This document shows, piece after piece, positions 9,526 to 17,751 of a DNA stretch of 64,000 nucleotides. Origin of the DNA: JANLUX01 sp031366005 (lineage in GTDB: Bacteria; Bacteroidota; Bacteroidia; AKYH767-A; OLB10). The stretch lies in assembly GCA_031366005.1 (NCBI GenBank), contig JANLZB010000038.1, forward strand, positions 62,001 through 126,000, read 5' to 3'. Below the pieces are notes generated by a model. The model saw nothing but the letters and a program-made list of their open reading frames with translations, made no database searches and was not told the DNA's origin. Every line of letters begins with the position of its first letter. The stretch's first letter is position 1. The position numbers and the translations under genes were made by a program.

Positions 9526-10506
9526 TTACATTCCCAATATCCACGCAAACATCAGCGGAGCAACGATGCTCGCATCTGATTCCACAATAAATTTTGGTGT
9601 GTCAATTCCCAATTTTCCCCAGGTAATTTTTTCATTCGGCACAGCACCTGAGTAAGAACCATAGCTCGTTGTTGAATCACTTATCTGGCAGAAATAACTC
9701 CAGAATGGAATGTTCTCCATCTCCATATCCTGGTATAACATCGGCACCACGCAAATGGGAAAATCACCTGCAATGCCACCACCGATCTGAAAAAATCCGA
9801 TTCCTTTTCCTTCAGAATTTTTTACATACCAGTCAGCCAGCCACGCCATGTATTCAATTCCTGATTTCATGGTGGAAGCTTTTATTTCCTTTTTTATTAC
9901 ATAGGAAGCAAAAATATTTCCCATCGTAGAGTCTTCCCAACCGGGAACAACAATCGGTAAATTTTTTTCAGCCGCAGCAAGCATCCAGCTGTTCTTCGGA
10001 TCAATTTCATAATACTGATCTAATTCTCCGCTCAATAAGATTTTATACATGAATTCATGCGGAAAATACCGTTCGCCATTTGTGTCTGCATCTTTCCAGA
10101 TTTTATGAATATGTTTTTGCAGTCTTCGAAAAGCTTCCTCTTCAGGAATACAGGTATCGGTTACACGGTTGAAATGATTCTCCAGCAAATCCCATTCATC
10201 CTGCGGAGAAAGATCACGATAGTGAGGCACACGTTTATAATGATTGTGTGCAACAAGATTCATAATGTCTTCTTCCAGATTTGCTCCGGTGCAGGAGATG
10301 ATATCCACTTTTCCTTCGCGAATCATTTCAGCCAATGAAATTCCTAACTCAGCAGTGCTCATGGCGCCTGCAAGAGTGATCATCATCTTACCACCTTCTG
10401 ATAAATGTGTTATGTATGCTTCAGCAGCATCCATCATGGCAGCAGCATTAAAATGCAAATAATTTTTCGCCATGAATTGCGATACAGGTCCTTTACTCAT
10501 TGTCAT
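9526..10506 (-). CDS. Deoxyhypusine synthase family protein
   Basis: This 326-residue cytosolic protein matches the deoxyhypusine synthase fold family along its length: ITLAGAMSTAELG near the N-terminus, VDIISCTGANLEED (NAD-binding region), a central PIVVPGWEDSTMG, GGGIAGDFPICVVPML, and C-terminal ITWGKLGIDTPKF ... SDAS. In eukaryotic enzymes the lysine in the WGK motif carries the aminobutyl group, and that lysine is present here. Bacteria have no eIF5A, so the real substrate is unknown. Bacterial relatives may act in polyamine chemistry (homospermidine synthase-like). It follows the PH-like gene by 26 bp and probably belongs to the pabB-tilS operon. Confidence 0.85.
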   Translation of the reverse strand: MTMSKGPVSQFMAKNYLHFNAAAMMDAAEAYITHLSEGGKMMITLAGAMSTAELGISLAEMIREGKVDIISCTGANLEEDIMNLVAHNHYKRVPHYRDLSPQDEWDLLENHFNRVTDTCIPEEEAFRRLQKHIHKIWKDADTNGERYFPHEFMYKILLSGELDQYYEIDPKNSWMLAAAEKNLPIVVPGWEDSTMGNIFASYVIKKEIKASTMKSGIEYMAWLADWYVKNSEGKGIGFFQIGGGIAGDFPICVVPMLYQDMEMENIPFWSYFCQISDSTTSYGSYSGAVPNEKITWGKLGIDTPKFIVESDASIVAPLMFAWILGM

Positions 10507-10532
10507 AAAAATTTTAGGAGTGCAAAAATAAT

Positions 10533-11006
10533 TTATTGAGCGGTTAAAGCCCTCAGGAATTCTTCAGGTTTATAAGTACCGATAAGATAATTCATTCCTT
10601 CACGGTCAGTGAGTTTAATGGCATCCTTTCCGCCTGAATAAAATTTTATCGTGTTTTTAGAATGAACATTAAATGCAGGATTATTTAAATGATAATTGCT
10701 GTAAACGGTTTTTTCAATATTAACAATACTGCTGCGGTCAATTTTAACCAACCGCGTTTTCCACATTCCTTTTAGGATAATTGAATTTTCAGTGACGATG
10801 ATATGCAAATGTTTTACAAATAATAACACCACTGAAACAACAAGAATAAAAAGTCCCAGCACAAATAAAAGATCAGCGTCCTGTTCACGGTTTTCAGTGT
10901 AGTAATAAGCAACAAAACAAAAAATGGCGAGCACCATTCTCCGCGAAATGGAGTAAGGGTTGAAACCTAAATATTGTTTCTCTTCAAATAAAATTTTGCT
11001 ATCCAT
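10533..11006 (-). CDS. Small membrane protein with bacterial PH-like domain
   Basis: This 157-residue protein has two hydrophobic segments (about residues 24-36 and 44-63, the second FVLGLFILVVSVVLLFVKHL). They are followed by a beta-rich soluble region (LHIIVTENSIILKGMWKTRL ... IDRSSIVNIEKT ... IKFYSGGKDAIKLTD), a layout seen in bacterial PH-domain membrane proteins. Its start overlaps the end of tilS by 8 bp, so the two are translationally coupled. Function is unknown, and the family assignment rests on this pattern only. Confidence 0.7.
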   Translation of the reverse strand: MDSKILFEEKQYLGFNPYSISRRMVLAIFCFVAYYYTENREQDADLLFVLGLFILVVSVVLLFVKHLHIIVTENSIILKGMWKTRLVKIDRSSIVNIEKTVYSNYHLNNPAFNVHSKNTIKFYSGGKDAIKLTDREGMNYLIGTYKPEEFLRALTAQ

Positions 11007-12369
11007 TTTCTTTTACAGATTTTTTTATTTGCAGCTGAATAACTTTTTTTGTTTCATCCGTAACACGATAACGATTATCCAACCTGTGATTTACCACCCA
11101 AACAATTTCATCTCCCGATGGAGCCGGATTCACAATTAACCAGGTTCTTTCTTTATCAGCAAGCGAAAATTTTTCATCTGTAAAATAATCACTCAGCTTT
11201 TTGCGATGCTCCATTCCGAGAGGATAAAAATAATCTCCTTTTTGCCATCTTCTTAACACCAACGGAAATTTAATTTTTGAGGCATCAATGACAGCATTTG
11301 TTTTGCTGCAATCAGAAAGATTAAAATCATCTGTTAGATTAATCTCAAGTATTGTATCATTAAAATAAATTTTATGATCGTTTTTATTGATCAGGTAAGT
11401 GGGATCATCATTTATAAAAGGAGGTGAAGTAATAATAAACTGTTTACGGTTAACAATGAGGCGATGTGATACTGAGTAGAAAACAATTCCGCTATTGTCC
11501 GGTTTTTCAGAACACAGGGAATCTATTTGTGATGAATTGAAATTAAAATCTTTTAAAAGGTAATAAATTAAAGTTTTTTTAGCAGGATGATTATTTATTT
11601 TTTCTGCATCAATGATTACATCATCACCTGAGTGAAGAATAATTTCATCGCTGTATCTTTTAATTGTTTCTTCCAGTAGCAGCAGTGATTCGCTGGTAAA
11701 CTGTGAAATGTTTTTTATCGCATCATGCACGGATGGATTAATCTCTTTTAGCAATGGAATTATTTTATGACGGATAAAGTTTCGATGGTAATCTGTTGTT
11801 GCATTGGAACTATCCTCACGCCATTTTAAATTATTCTCAGATGCATATTCCAATATTTCTTTACGTGTCGCAAATAATACCGGGCGAATTACAAAATTAT
11901 TTTTTACAGGAATTCCTTTCAATCCTTCCAATCCTTTCCCTCTGATAATGTTCAGCAAAACTGTTTCTGTTGAATCTTCCTGGTGATGTGCTGTAGCGAT
12001 AAAATCAAAATTGTTTTCTGTTCTTAACTTCTCAAACCATTTGTAACGCAAATTACGCGCTGCCATCTGAATAGAAATATTTTCTTGCTCTGCAACTTTT
12101 AATGTATCGAAATGCTGAGAAAAAACTTTTACATCATATTTATTTGCCAGTTCGTTTACAAACTTTTCATCAGCATTTGATTCCTCACCACGCAAATTAA
12201 AATTGCAATGTGCAATGGCAAAAGTATATTGACACTGAAAAAACAATTGAGTCAGTACTACAGAATCCAATCCTCCACTCACAGCAAGTAAAAATTTATT
12301 TTGTTTTGAAGCACCACATTGTTCTTCAAGAAATAATTGAAAAGCAGCAATCAGTTTGTTTGAATTCAT
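10999..12369 (-). CDS. tilS: tRNA(Ile)-lysidine synthase TilS
   Basis: TilS attaches lysine to C34 of tRNA-Ile(CAU), so that it reads AUA instead of AUG; this is essential in most bacteria. The PP-loop ATP-binding motif AVSGGLDSVV is at residues 29-38. It is followed by IAHCNFNLRGEESNADE and IATAHHQEDSTETVLLNIIRG, all typical of the N-terminal domain. The C-terminal portion with LRRWQKGDYFYPLGM and KKLSDYFTDEK matches the TilS tRNA-binding domain. Length (456) is normal. The start overlaps the pabB stop by 4 bp (ATGA). Confidence 0.95.
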   Translation of the reverse strand: MNSNKLIAAFQLFLEEQCGASKQNKFLLAVSGGLDSVVLTQLFFQCQYTFAIAHCNFNLRGEESNADEKFVNELANKYDVKVFSQHFDTLKVAEQENISIQMAARNLRYKWFEKLRTENNFDFIATAHHQEDSTETVLLNIIRGKGLEGLKGIPVKNNFVIRPVLFATRKEILEYASENNLKWREDSSNATTDYHRNFIRHKIIPLLKEINPSVHDAIKNISQFTSESLLLLEETIKRYSDEIILHSGDDVIIDAEKINNHPAKKTLIYYLLKDFNFNSSQIDSLCSEKPDNSGIVFYSVSHRLIVNRKQFIITSPPFINDDPTYLINKNDHKIYFNDTILEINLTDDFNLSDCSKTNAVIDASKIKFPLVLRRWQKGDYFYPLGMEHRKKLSDYFTDEKFSLADKERTWLIVNPAPSGDEIVWVVNHRLDNRYRVTDETKKVIQLQIKKSVKENG

Positions 12370-13676
12370 TCTTTAATGATTTTGAAAGTTTCTTTAATAC
12401 CTAATGCATTTAACATGCCTTGGGCTTTCAGAATACATTCATGGTATTCCTGTATGGCATCACTCTTTGCTGTTATCGCACTTCCCACGGGAATACTCAG
12501 TTGGTTTGTTTTCGAATTATAAATGATACTTCTGATCACAACATTAAAATCAAAATCTCCATCTGGATCAATATATCCTGCTGAACCGGAAAAAATTCCA
12601 CGCTTAAAATTTTCAAACTCTTCAATCAGTTGCATCGCTCTCACCTTTGGCGCTCCGTTCATTGAACCCATCGGAAACATAGCTTTAATAATAGTTGTAA
12701 AAGAAATTTCATCTCTTAGTTCAGCCGAAACTGTGGAGACCATCTGATGTACTCTTGGAAAAGTATAAACACCAAAAAGCTCATCCACTTTCACGCTGCC
12801 TTTTTTTGCAATACGCGATAAATCATTGCGTACCAAATCTACAATCATTACATTCTCTGCACGTTCTTTTTCACTCTGCTGTAGCTGTTGTTTTAAAATA
12901 TGATCTTTTGTTTTATCATCTGATCTCTTGCTTGTTCCTTTCATTGGCTGAGAAAAAATTCTTGTTCCTTGTTTAGCAATAAATCTTTCAGGACTTGCAC
13001 ACATCAGGTAGTGATCCTTAATCCGCGCAAAGCAGGAGAATGGTGAAGGCGAATATTCAGTTAATCTTTTGTAAACATTCAACGGATCAATTTTGCTTTT
13101 CTGCAAAATCTGAATACAATAATTCATCTCATAAATATCACCACGATGCAGATGATATTTTATTTTGTCAATGATTTTGCAATAATTCTCTGCTGAAGGC
13201 AATTCAAATTCAAAGGTTGATTCTACAGTTTCACTATTGATAGGTTCCTTATTAATTAATCGCTGAAAAATATTTGCTGCTGCAATATTGTCGGAACATT
13301 CTATTTCAATATTTCCCTTTTTTAAAACAATTAATACTTCTGGTATAAAAAAATGAAGCATCGGGATTTGGATTGCATCAGGATTAGAAGATGTTAAATG
13401 TTCAATTTCATTTTTTAAATCATAACTGATCATTCCAAATTTCCAGGCATCAGCATTATGTTTAAGAAAGTCATTCAATTCACTTAAACAGTTTTGATTA
13501 ACCGACAATAATTTTTTTACCCCGAACCCGGCAATCATTTCATACTTAACAGGAATATTTTCAAATAAAACCTGCGGACAACTATCCAATACAGCAAAAT
13601 GTTCATATTGCGATGAGAGGTTTAGTATCCGCTCCCGCATTTCCTGCGTTGTGCCCGGGTATGAAAATCTTTGCAT
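12366..13676 (-). CDS. pabB: Aminodeoxychorismate synthase component I (chorismate-binding enzyme)
   Basis: This 436-residue protein is a member of the chorismate-binding family (TrpE/PabB/menaquinone type). Conserved motifs are SPERFIAKQG, QPMKGTSKR, NVMIVDLVRNDLSRI, MFPMGSMNGAPKVRAMQLI and GIFSGSAGYIDPDGDFDF. The lysine at position 246 in PMKGT is the residue that forms the covalent intermediate in PabB, whereas TrpE has Ala there, so PabB is preferred. Its product would be 4-amino-4-deoxychorismate for folate. No glutamine amidotransferase (PabA) or lyase (PabC) gene is adjacent. It is the first gene of the leftward pabB-tilS run. Confidence 0.85.
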   Translation of the reverse strand: MQRFSYPGTTQEMRERILNLSSQYEHFAVLDSCPQVLFENIPVKYEMIAGFGVKKLLSVNQNCLSELNDFLKHNADAWKFGMISYDLKNEIEHLTSSNPDAIQIPMLHFFIPEVLIVLKKGNIEIECSDNIAAANIFQRLINKEPINSETVESTFEFELPSAENYCKIIDKIKYHLHRGDIYEMNYCIQILQKSKIDPLNVYKRLTEYSPSPFSCFARIKDHYLMCASPERFIAKQGTRIFSQPMKGTSKRSDDKTKDHILKQQLQQSEKERAENVMIVDLVRNDLSRIAKKGSVKVDELFGVYTFPRVHQMVSTVSAELRDEISFTTIIKAMFPMGSMNGAPKVRAMQLIEEFENFKRGIFSGSAGYIDPDGDFDFNVVIRSIIYNSKTNQLSIPVGSAITAKSDAIQEYHECILKAQGMLNALGIKETFKIIKE

Positions 13677-13751
13677 TACATAGCAAAGTAAATTAAAAGA
13701 AAAAACATCTGTACTTATTTATCAAAGCCTTTTATCTTCGAAAAAAATGTA

Positions 13752-14089
13752 ATGGTTAATTATTTCAGTTTTATTGACACTCAAAAGCTTGATAAAAAGC
13801 TGTCTGCGGGAAATTTTCCCTTCAGCAATTTTTATTCTGGGATGTTGATATAGAAAAAATTGATCTGAAAAAAAATCAACGATATGTAATAGAAAGAGTT
13901 CTTTCACGGGAATTCACTGAAGATTTTTATATGCTGTTGAAAATTTATACTGAGGATGAAATAAAAACCGCACTTCGCAAAAGCAGAGAATTAGATCCTA
14001 AAACAATTAATTTTTGCAGCCATTTTTTTAAGCTCCCAAAATCTGAAATGAATGCTTCATCTTTCTACCGAGATAATAGAGTTCATTAA
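13752..14089 (+). pseudogene. DUF6922-family gene with a single-base frameshift
   Basis: From ATG 13752 the frame reads MVNYFSFIDTQKLDKK and then runs to a stop after about 33 codons. From 13829 the next frame reads LFWDVDIEKIDLKKNQRYVI and continues through SRELDPKTINFCSHFFKLPK to a TAA at 14087-14089, the pattern of Bacteroidota DUF6922 proteins. One extra T in the T-run at 13829-13833 would join the two parts into one protein of about 112 residues. So either the gene is broken or the base is a sequencing error in a homopolymer. A TATCTTCG box at 13733-13740 could be its promoter. The role of the family is unknown; it is often seen near toxin-antitoxin genes. Confidence 0.7.
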
Positions 14090-14188
14090 AAAGACTTGTG
14101 TTTGAATTCGAACTATTTTTCCTTTCTATCAAGCGAAAATTTAACATCTTTACTCCGAAGTATTAATACCATCCAATAAATATTTTAA

Positions 14189-15727
14189 ATGCTAATAAAA
14201 ACTTTCGGTAGTGCTGTGTATGGAATCAATGCGACAACCATAACGGTTGAAGTAAATGTGAGCCAGGGAATTAAATTCTGGCTGGTGGGTTTACCTGATA
14301 ACGCTGTGAAAGAAGCGCAACATCGCATTGAAGCTGCTTTAAAAAACACTGGTTATAAAATGCCGGGACATAAAGTGGTGGTGAACATGGCTCCTGCTGA
14401 TATCCGTAAAGAAGGTTCTGCTTTTGATCTAACTATGGCAATGGGAATTTTATGTGCATCAGAACAGATATTCGCTCCTGAAATTGATCAGTATATAATT
14501 ATGGGAGAGCTTTCGCTTGATGGCGGATTGCAACCAATCAAAGGCGCTTTGCCAATTGCAATACAGGCACGCAAAGAAAATTTCAAAGGTTTTATTTTAC
14601 CAAAAGCAAATGCACGTGAAGCCGCAATCGTAAGTGAACTTGATGTATATGGTGTAGATAATATGCGTGAAGTGATTGATTTTTTTATCGGGGAAGGTTC
14701 GCTGCAACCGACAATTGTAAATACACGTGAAGAATTTTTAATGAAACAAAATCAAAGTGAAATTGATTTTTCGGATGTGAAGGGGCAGGAAAATATTAAA
14801 CGTGCGTTAGAGATTGCTGCCTCTGGCGGACACAATGTAATATTGATCGGACCACCCGGTGCAGGTAAGACCATGCTTGCAAAACGATTACCAACCATTC
14901 TTCCTCCACTCACTTTGCATGAAGCATTGGAAACAACAAAGATTCATTCTGTGGCAGGCAAGATGGGAAAAGATGCAGGATTAATTTCTATCCGTCCTTT
15001 CCGGTCACCACATCATACCATCAGTGATGTAGCATTAGTAGGCGGTGGAGGCAATCCTCAACCCGGAGAAATTTCTTTGGCGCATAATGGAGTTTTATTT
15101 TTAGATGAGTTGCCTGAGTTCAAACGCACTGTGCTGGAGGTAATGCGTCAGCCGTTGGAAGAAAGAAAAGTTACCATTGCTCGTGCAAAAGCTTCTATTG
15201 AATATCCGGCAAGTTTTATGTTGGTGTCATCAATGAACCCTTGTCCTTGCGGATATTACAATCATCCGGAAAAAGAATGTGTGTGTGCTCCCGGTGTTGT
15301 ACAGAAATATCTCAACAAAATTTCAGGACCACTGTTGGATAGAATTGATTTGCATGTGGAGGTAACTCCCGTATCATTTACTGAATTAACTAAAGAAAGA
15401 CTTTCTGAAAAAAGTGAAGATGTAAGACAACGTGTAGTGAAAGCAAGAGAAATACAGGAAGAACGATTTAAAGAAAATGAAAATGTGTATTGCAACGCAC
15501 AAATGAGCAGCAAGCAACTGCGCACCATTTGTAAAATAACAGATGAAGGACAGCAGCTTTTAAAAACTGCAATGGATCGTTTGGGTTTATCAGCACGTGC
15601 ATTTGACCGTATTTTAAAAGTAGCAAGAACCATTGCTGATCTTGCTGACAGCGCAGATATTAAAACAGAACATCTTGCGGAAGCAATTCAATACAGGAGT
15701 TTAGATAGAGAAGGATGGGCGGGGTAA
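14189..15727 (+). CDS. comM: YifB/ComM family Mg-chelatase-like AAA+ ATPase
   Basis: This 512-residue protein has the three-part layout of ComM: an N-terminal Lon-protease-like S5 fold domain, a central AAA+ magnesium-chelatase domain, and a C-terminal domain. Walker A is GPPGAGKT at 221-228 and the Walker B region is GVLFLDELPEF. The zinc-finger-like cysteine cluster SMNPCPCGYYNHPEKECVC, typical of the family, is present. ComM is a hexameric helicase that promotes branch migration during integration of incoming DNA in natural transformation. It stands alone; the next genes rightward are accessory toxin-antitoxin and Abi genes. Confidence 0.93.
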   Translation: MLIKTFGSAVYGINATTITVEVNVSQGIKFWLVGLPDNAVKEAQHRIEAALKNTGYKMPGHKVVVNMAPADIRKEGSAFDLTMAMGILCASEQIFAPEIDQYIIMGELSLDGGLQPIKGALPIAIQARKENFKGFILPKANAREAAIVSELDVYGVDNMREVIDFFIGEGSLQPTIVNTREEFLMKQNQSEIDFSDVKGQENIKRALEIAASGGHNVILIGPPGAGKTMLAKRLPTILPPLTLHEALETTKIHSVAGKMGKDAGLISIRPFRSPHHTISDVALVGGGGNPQPGEISLAHNGVLFLDELPEFKRTVLEVMRQPLEERKVTIARAKASIEYPASFMLVSSMNPCPCGYYNHPEKECVCAPGVVQKYLNKISGPLLDRIDLHVEVTPVSFTELTKERLSEKSEDVRQRVVKAREIQEERFKENENVYCNAQMSSKQLRTICKITDEGQQLLKTAMDRLGLSARAFDRILKVARTIADLADSADIKTEHLAEAIQYRSLDREGWAG

Positions 15728-15845
15728 GATTTTACTAATTCTAAATTAATATGATTGCAATTATTATAAGACGTGGGTAGTAAACAACTGGAAAGGAAGA
15801 AAAAACATTAGAAAAGAAGAAGAGATAAAATTATTGAATGCTCAT

Positions 15846-16139
15846 TTAATAATTTATCAATTTCCCGTTTTTGATATAATAAATGACGACTGTGTTTTTA
15901 ATAATTTTAAAGGCAAATATCCATGTCTTATCAAAAGTTGCACATTTCAGGGTTTCAACTTTCCACTTTGGGTATTTGCAAATGGTGTAGGCATTTGGGG
16001 CGTGCGAGATTGAATCTGCAAAGTTTAAAAGTTTATCAATGTACTTCAAAGCAGTATCAGGCATTTTAATAGTTTCTGAAATGTAATCAGCAATCGAAGT
16101 AATTGCATTTTCAGCCGAAGGCTTTAAAACAGCCTTCAT
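15846..16139 (-). CDS. RelE/ParE-type toxin
   Basis: This 97-residue protein has the ParE-like pattern: an N-terminal helix pair (PSAENAITSIADYISETIKM), then KYPKWKVETLKCATFDKTWI and a final beta hairpin IIKNTVVIYYIKNGKLI. ParE toxins poison gyrase and RelE toxins cut mRNA on the ribosome, and which applies here is not clear. Its start codon overlaps the antitoxin stop by 4 bp, the usual order (antitoxin first) and spacing. The pair lies in the variable stretch between comM and pyc. Confidence 0.75.
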   Translation of the reverse strand: MKAVLKPSAENAITSIADYISETIKMPDTALKYIDKLLNFADSISHAPNAYTICKYPKWKVETLKCATFDKTWIFAFKIIKNTVVIYYIKNGKLINY

Positions 16140-16333
16140 TTTTTGCTTGCCTTTTTCGCTGAATATCTTTTTTTAACTTCTTCTTTCAGTTTTTTACCAA
16201 ACTGTTCCAAAGAAATAGAATCGCTCAAATCATCTTCATCAACAATAGAGGCAATTGTTTTCGGAAAGGTTTTTACTAAAGAAAGTATTGCTTGCCCTTG
16301 TTCGGTATTTTCGTTGATATTTACTTGTGTCAT
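16136..16333 (-). CDS. Antitoxin of the ParE-type pair
   Basis: This 65-residue acidic-to-basic small protein has no recognised domain. The middle is acidic (DEDDLSDSISLEQF) and the C-terminus is very basic (KKLKEEVKKRYSAKKASKK). Its position directly upstream of, and overlapping, the toxin gene by 4 bp is the main evidence for an antitoxin role. It is too short to carry a clear DNA-binding fold together with the toxin-binding tail. Autoregulation is likely but not visible in the sequence. Confidence 0.65.
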   Translation of the reverse strand: MTQVNINENTEQGQAILSLVKTFPKTIASIVDEDDLSDSISLEQFGKKLKEEVKKRYSAKKASKK

Positions 16334-16398
16334 GATAAAATTTTATGCTCTAAAATTACAAATAAAATGTTTCCTTCTTCTATCGTTGGAGATAGCTA

Positions 16399-16554
16399 TC
16401 ACTCCACTTCCACCACCAAATCATCCGCTTCCACAAGTGTCCCTTCACACAACACTAAATTTTTTATTTTAAAATCATTGGAAGCTGTGAAGGTTGTTTC
16501 CATCTTCATGGCTTCAATGGTAAAGTGAGGTGTATTGCGTTTTACCTGTTGACC
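16399..16554 (-). pseudogene. Detached second copy of the pyruvate carboxylase 3' end
   Basis: The bases 16401-16554 align without gaps to 17754-17907, the last 154 bases of pyc, with 18 mismatches by eye (about 88% identity). In the pyc frame this copy still reads the biotin motif EAMKMETT and ends at a TGA (16401-16399) exactly where pyc has its TAA. Homology stops abruptly on the side where pyc continues. Many of the differences are synonymous, so it was a working coding end that came from a diverged pyc allele. No start codon or upstream domain is attached. Confidence 0.85.
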
Positions 16555-16597
16555 GATTATTGAATTTGTTTTATCTGGCTACTTCAGGATGTTTAAT

Positions 16598-16745
16598 AAG
16601 TTTGTGTTCTATAAAACAAACTTTCATCTATTCAATGAGTTAGTGTTTACATTATCATACGTGATAACATCAATGAAAAACATTCGTATAATTGCAGCAA
16701 CAGTACTCACCACACTTCCCATAGGAACAGTGTCCCAGGGTGAGT
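16598..16745 (+). ncRNA. Candidate structured RNA / leader upstream of the Abi gene
   Basis: Three stem-loops lie in a row in the otherwise empty gap before the HEPN gene. The first is AAGTTTGT/ACAAACTT (16598-16605 with 16616-16623, 8 bp). The second is TTATCA/TGATAA (16652-16667, loop TACG). The third is a stacked hairpin at 16705-16745 built from ACTCACC/GGTGAGT, ACACT/AGTGT and TCC/GGA with two small bulges. No clear promoter was found. AbiF-type HEPN proteins have been linked in recent work to adjacent non-coding RNAs, which makes an antitoxin-like RNA plausible. It could also be a 5' leader. Short ORFs across it look non-coding. Confidence 0.4.
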
Positions 16746-16787
16746 CTTCTGCTTTTATACCTATCTGTAAACATTTTATTTTATAGT

Positions 16788-17696
16788 ATGAAGTATAACA
16801 AACCTCCCATAGCAATACCTCAGCAAATTGAACAGTTAAAACGCAGAGGCCTTGTTATTTCAGATGAGCAGGTTGCATCTCATTTTTTACAAAATGTAAG
16901 TTACTATCGTTTGGCAGGTTACTGGTGGCCCATGCAGTTGGATAAAACATTGCACACTTTTAAGCCTAACAGCACTTTTGAAAATGTAATAGCCATTTAC
17001 AATTTTGATCGTGAATTACGAATCCTTCTTTTTGATGTGATAGAACGAATCGAAATTGCTTTCCGCACTAAATTAATTTATCACCTGTCGCGTGAAATTT
17101 CACCATGGTGGTTTGAATACGCTGGTCATTTCAAAAACGCAGTAGAACATACCGAAACATTATTAGCAATTGACAGAGAACTCAAACAGACCAAAGAGGT
17201 TTTTATAAAACAACATTATATTAAATACCATACCGATACACGCAGACCTCCAGCCTGGAAAACACTTGAGATAGCCAGCTTTGGTAATCTTTCAAAACTT
17301 TATGGCAATCTGCTGCCGTCCATTAAATCAAAAGATTTGATTGCAAAGGATTTTGGAACTGTTAATCACACCTTTTTACCAAGCTGGTTGCAAAGCATTA
17401 CACAGATAAGAAACATTTGCGCGCACCATGGAAGACTATGGAATAAGAATTTGCCGGGGAGACCTAAACTCCTTCCTAAACCTCCGAATGTGTGGATTGC
17501 TAATGTGCCTGCGGTTACAGAGCACCATCTGTTGTATGTGCATTTGTGTTGCATGAAATACCTGATGAATGTGGTAAATCCCAACAGTCATTTTACACAA
17601 ATGTTAATGTCTATGATGATGAAGTACCCAAACATTGATCCTAATGCTTTGGGCATAAAACCTGATTGGCAAAACGAACCACTTTGGGAAATATAA
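16788..17696 (+). CDS. Abi_2 (AbiD/AbiF) family HEPN protein, abortive infection
   Basis: The frame opens at 16740, but the ATG at 16788 (MKYNKPPIAIPQQIEQLKRR) fits the family start and gives 302 residues. Family motifs follow in order: RRGLVISDEQVASHFLQNVS, YYRLAGYWWPM, YNFDRELRILLFDVIERIEI, and a C-terminal HEPN active-site motif R-N-I-C-A-H at residues 208-213 (RNICAHHGRLWN). HEPN proteins of this type are RNases that shut down infected cells. The gene lies between two copies of the pyc 3' end, with a hairpin-rich leader 42 bp upstream, so it is probably a transferred defence gene. Confidence 0.88.
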   Translation: MKYNKPPIAIPQQIEQLKRRGLVISDEQVASHFLQNVSYYRLAGYWWPMQLDKTLHTFKPNSTFENVIAIYNFDRELRILLFDVIERIEIAFRTKLIYHLSREISPWWFEYAGHFKNAVEHTETLLAIDRELKQTKEVFIKQHYIKYHTDTRRPPAWKTLEIASFGNLSKLYGNLLPSIKSKDLIAKDFGTVNHTFLPSWLQSITQIRNICAHHGRLWNKNLPGRPKLLPKPPNVWIANVPAVTEHHLLYVHLCCMKYLMNVVNPNSHFTQMLMSMMMKYPNIDPNALGIKPDWQNEPLWEI

Positions 17697-17751
17697 CAAT
17701 TAACAGTTATAAATTTTTCCTTAGTGTTTCTAAGAAACGCCTTTGTAATTT

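Noticed and set aside
16589..16815. Short frames on both strands over the AbiF leader
   Set aside because: Both overlap the predicted hairpins, have no codon bias or start context, and would be fully explained by an untranslated RNA.
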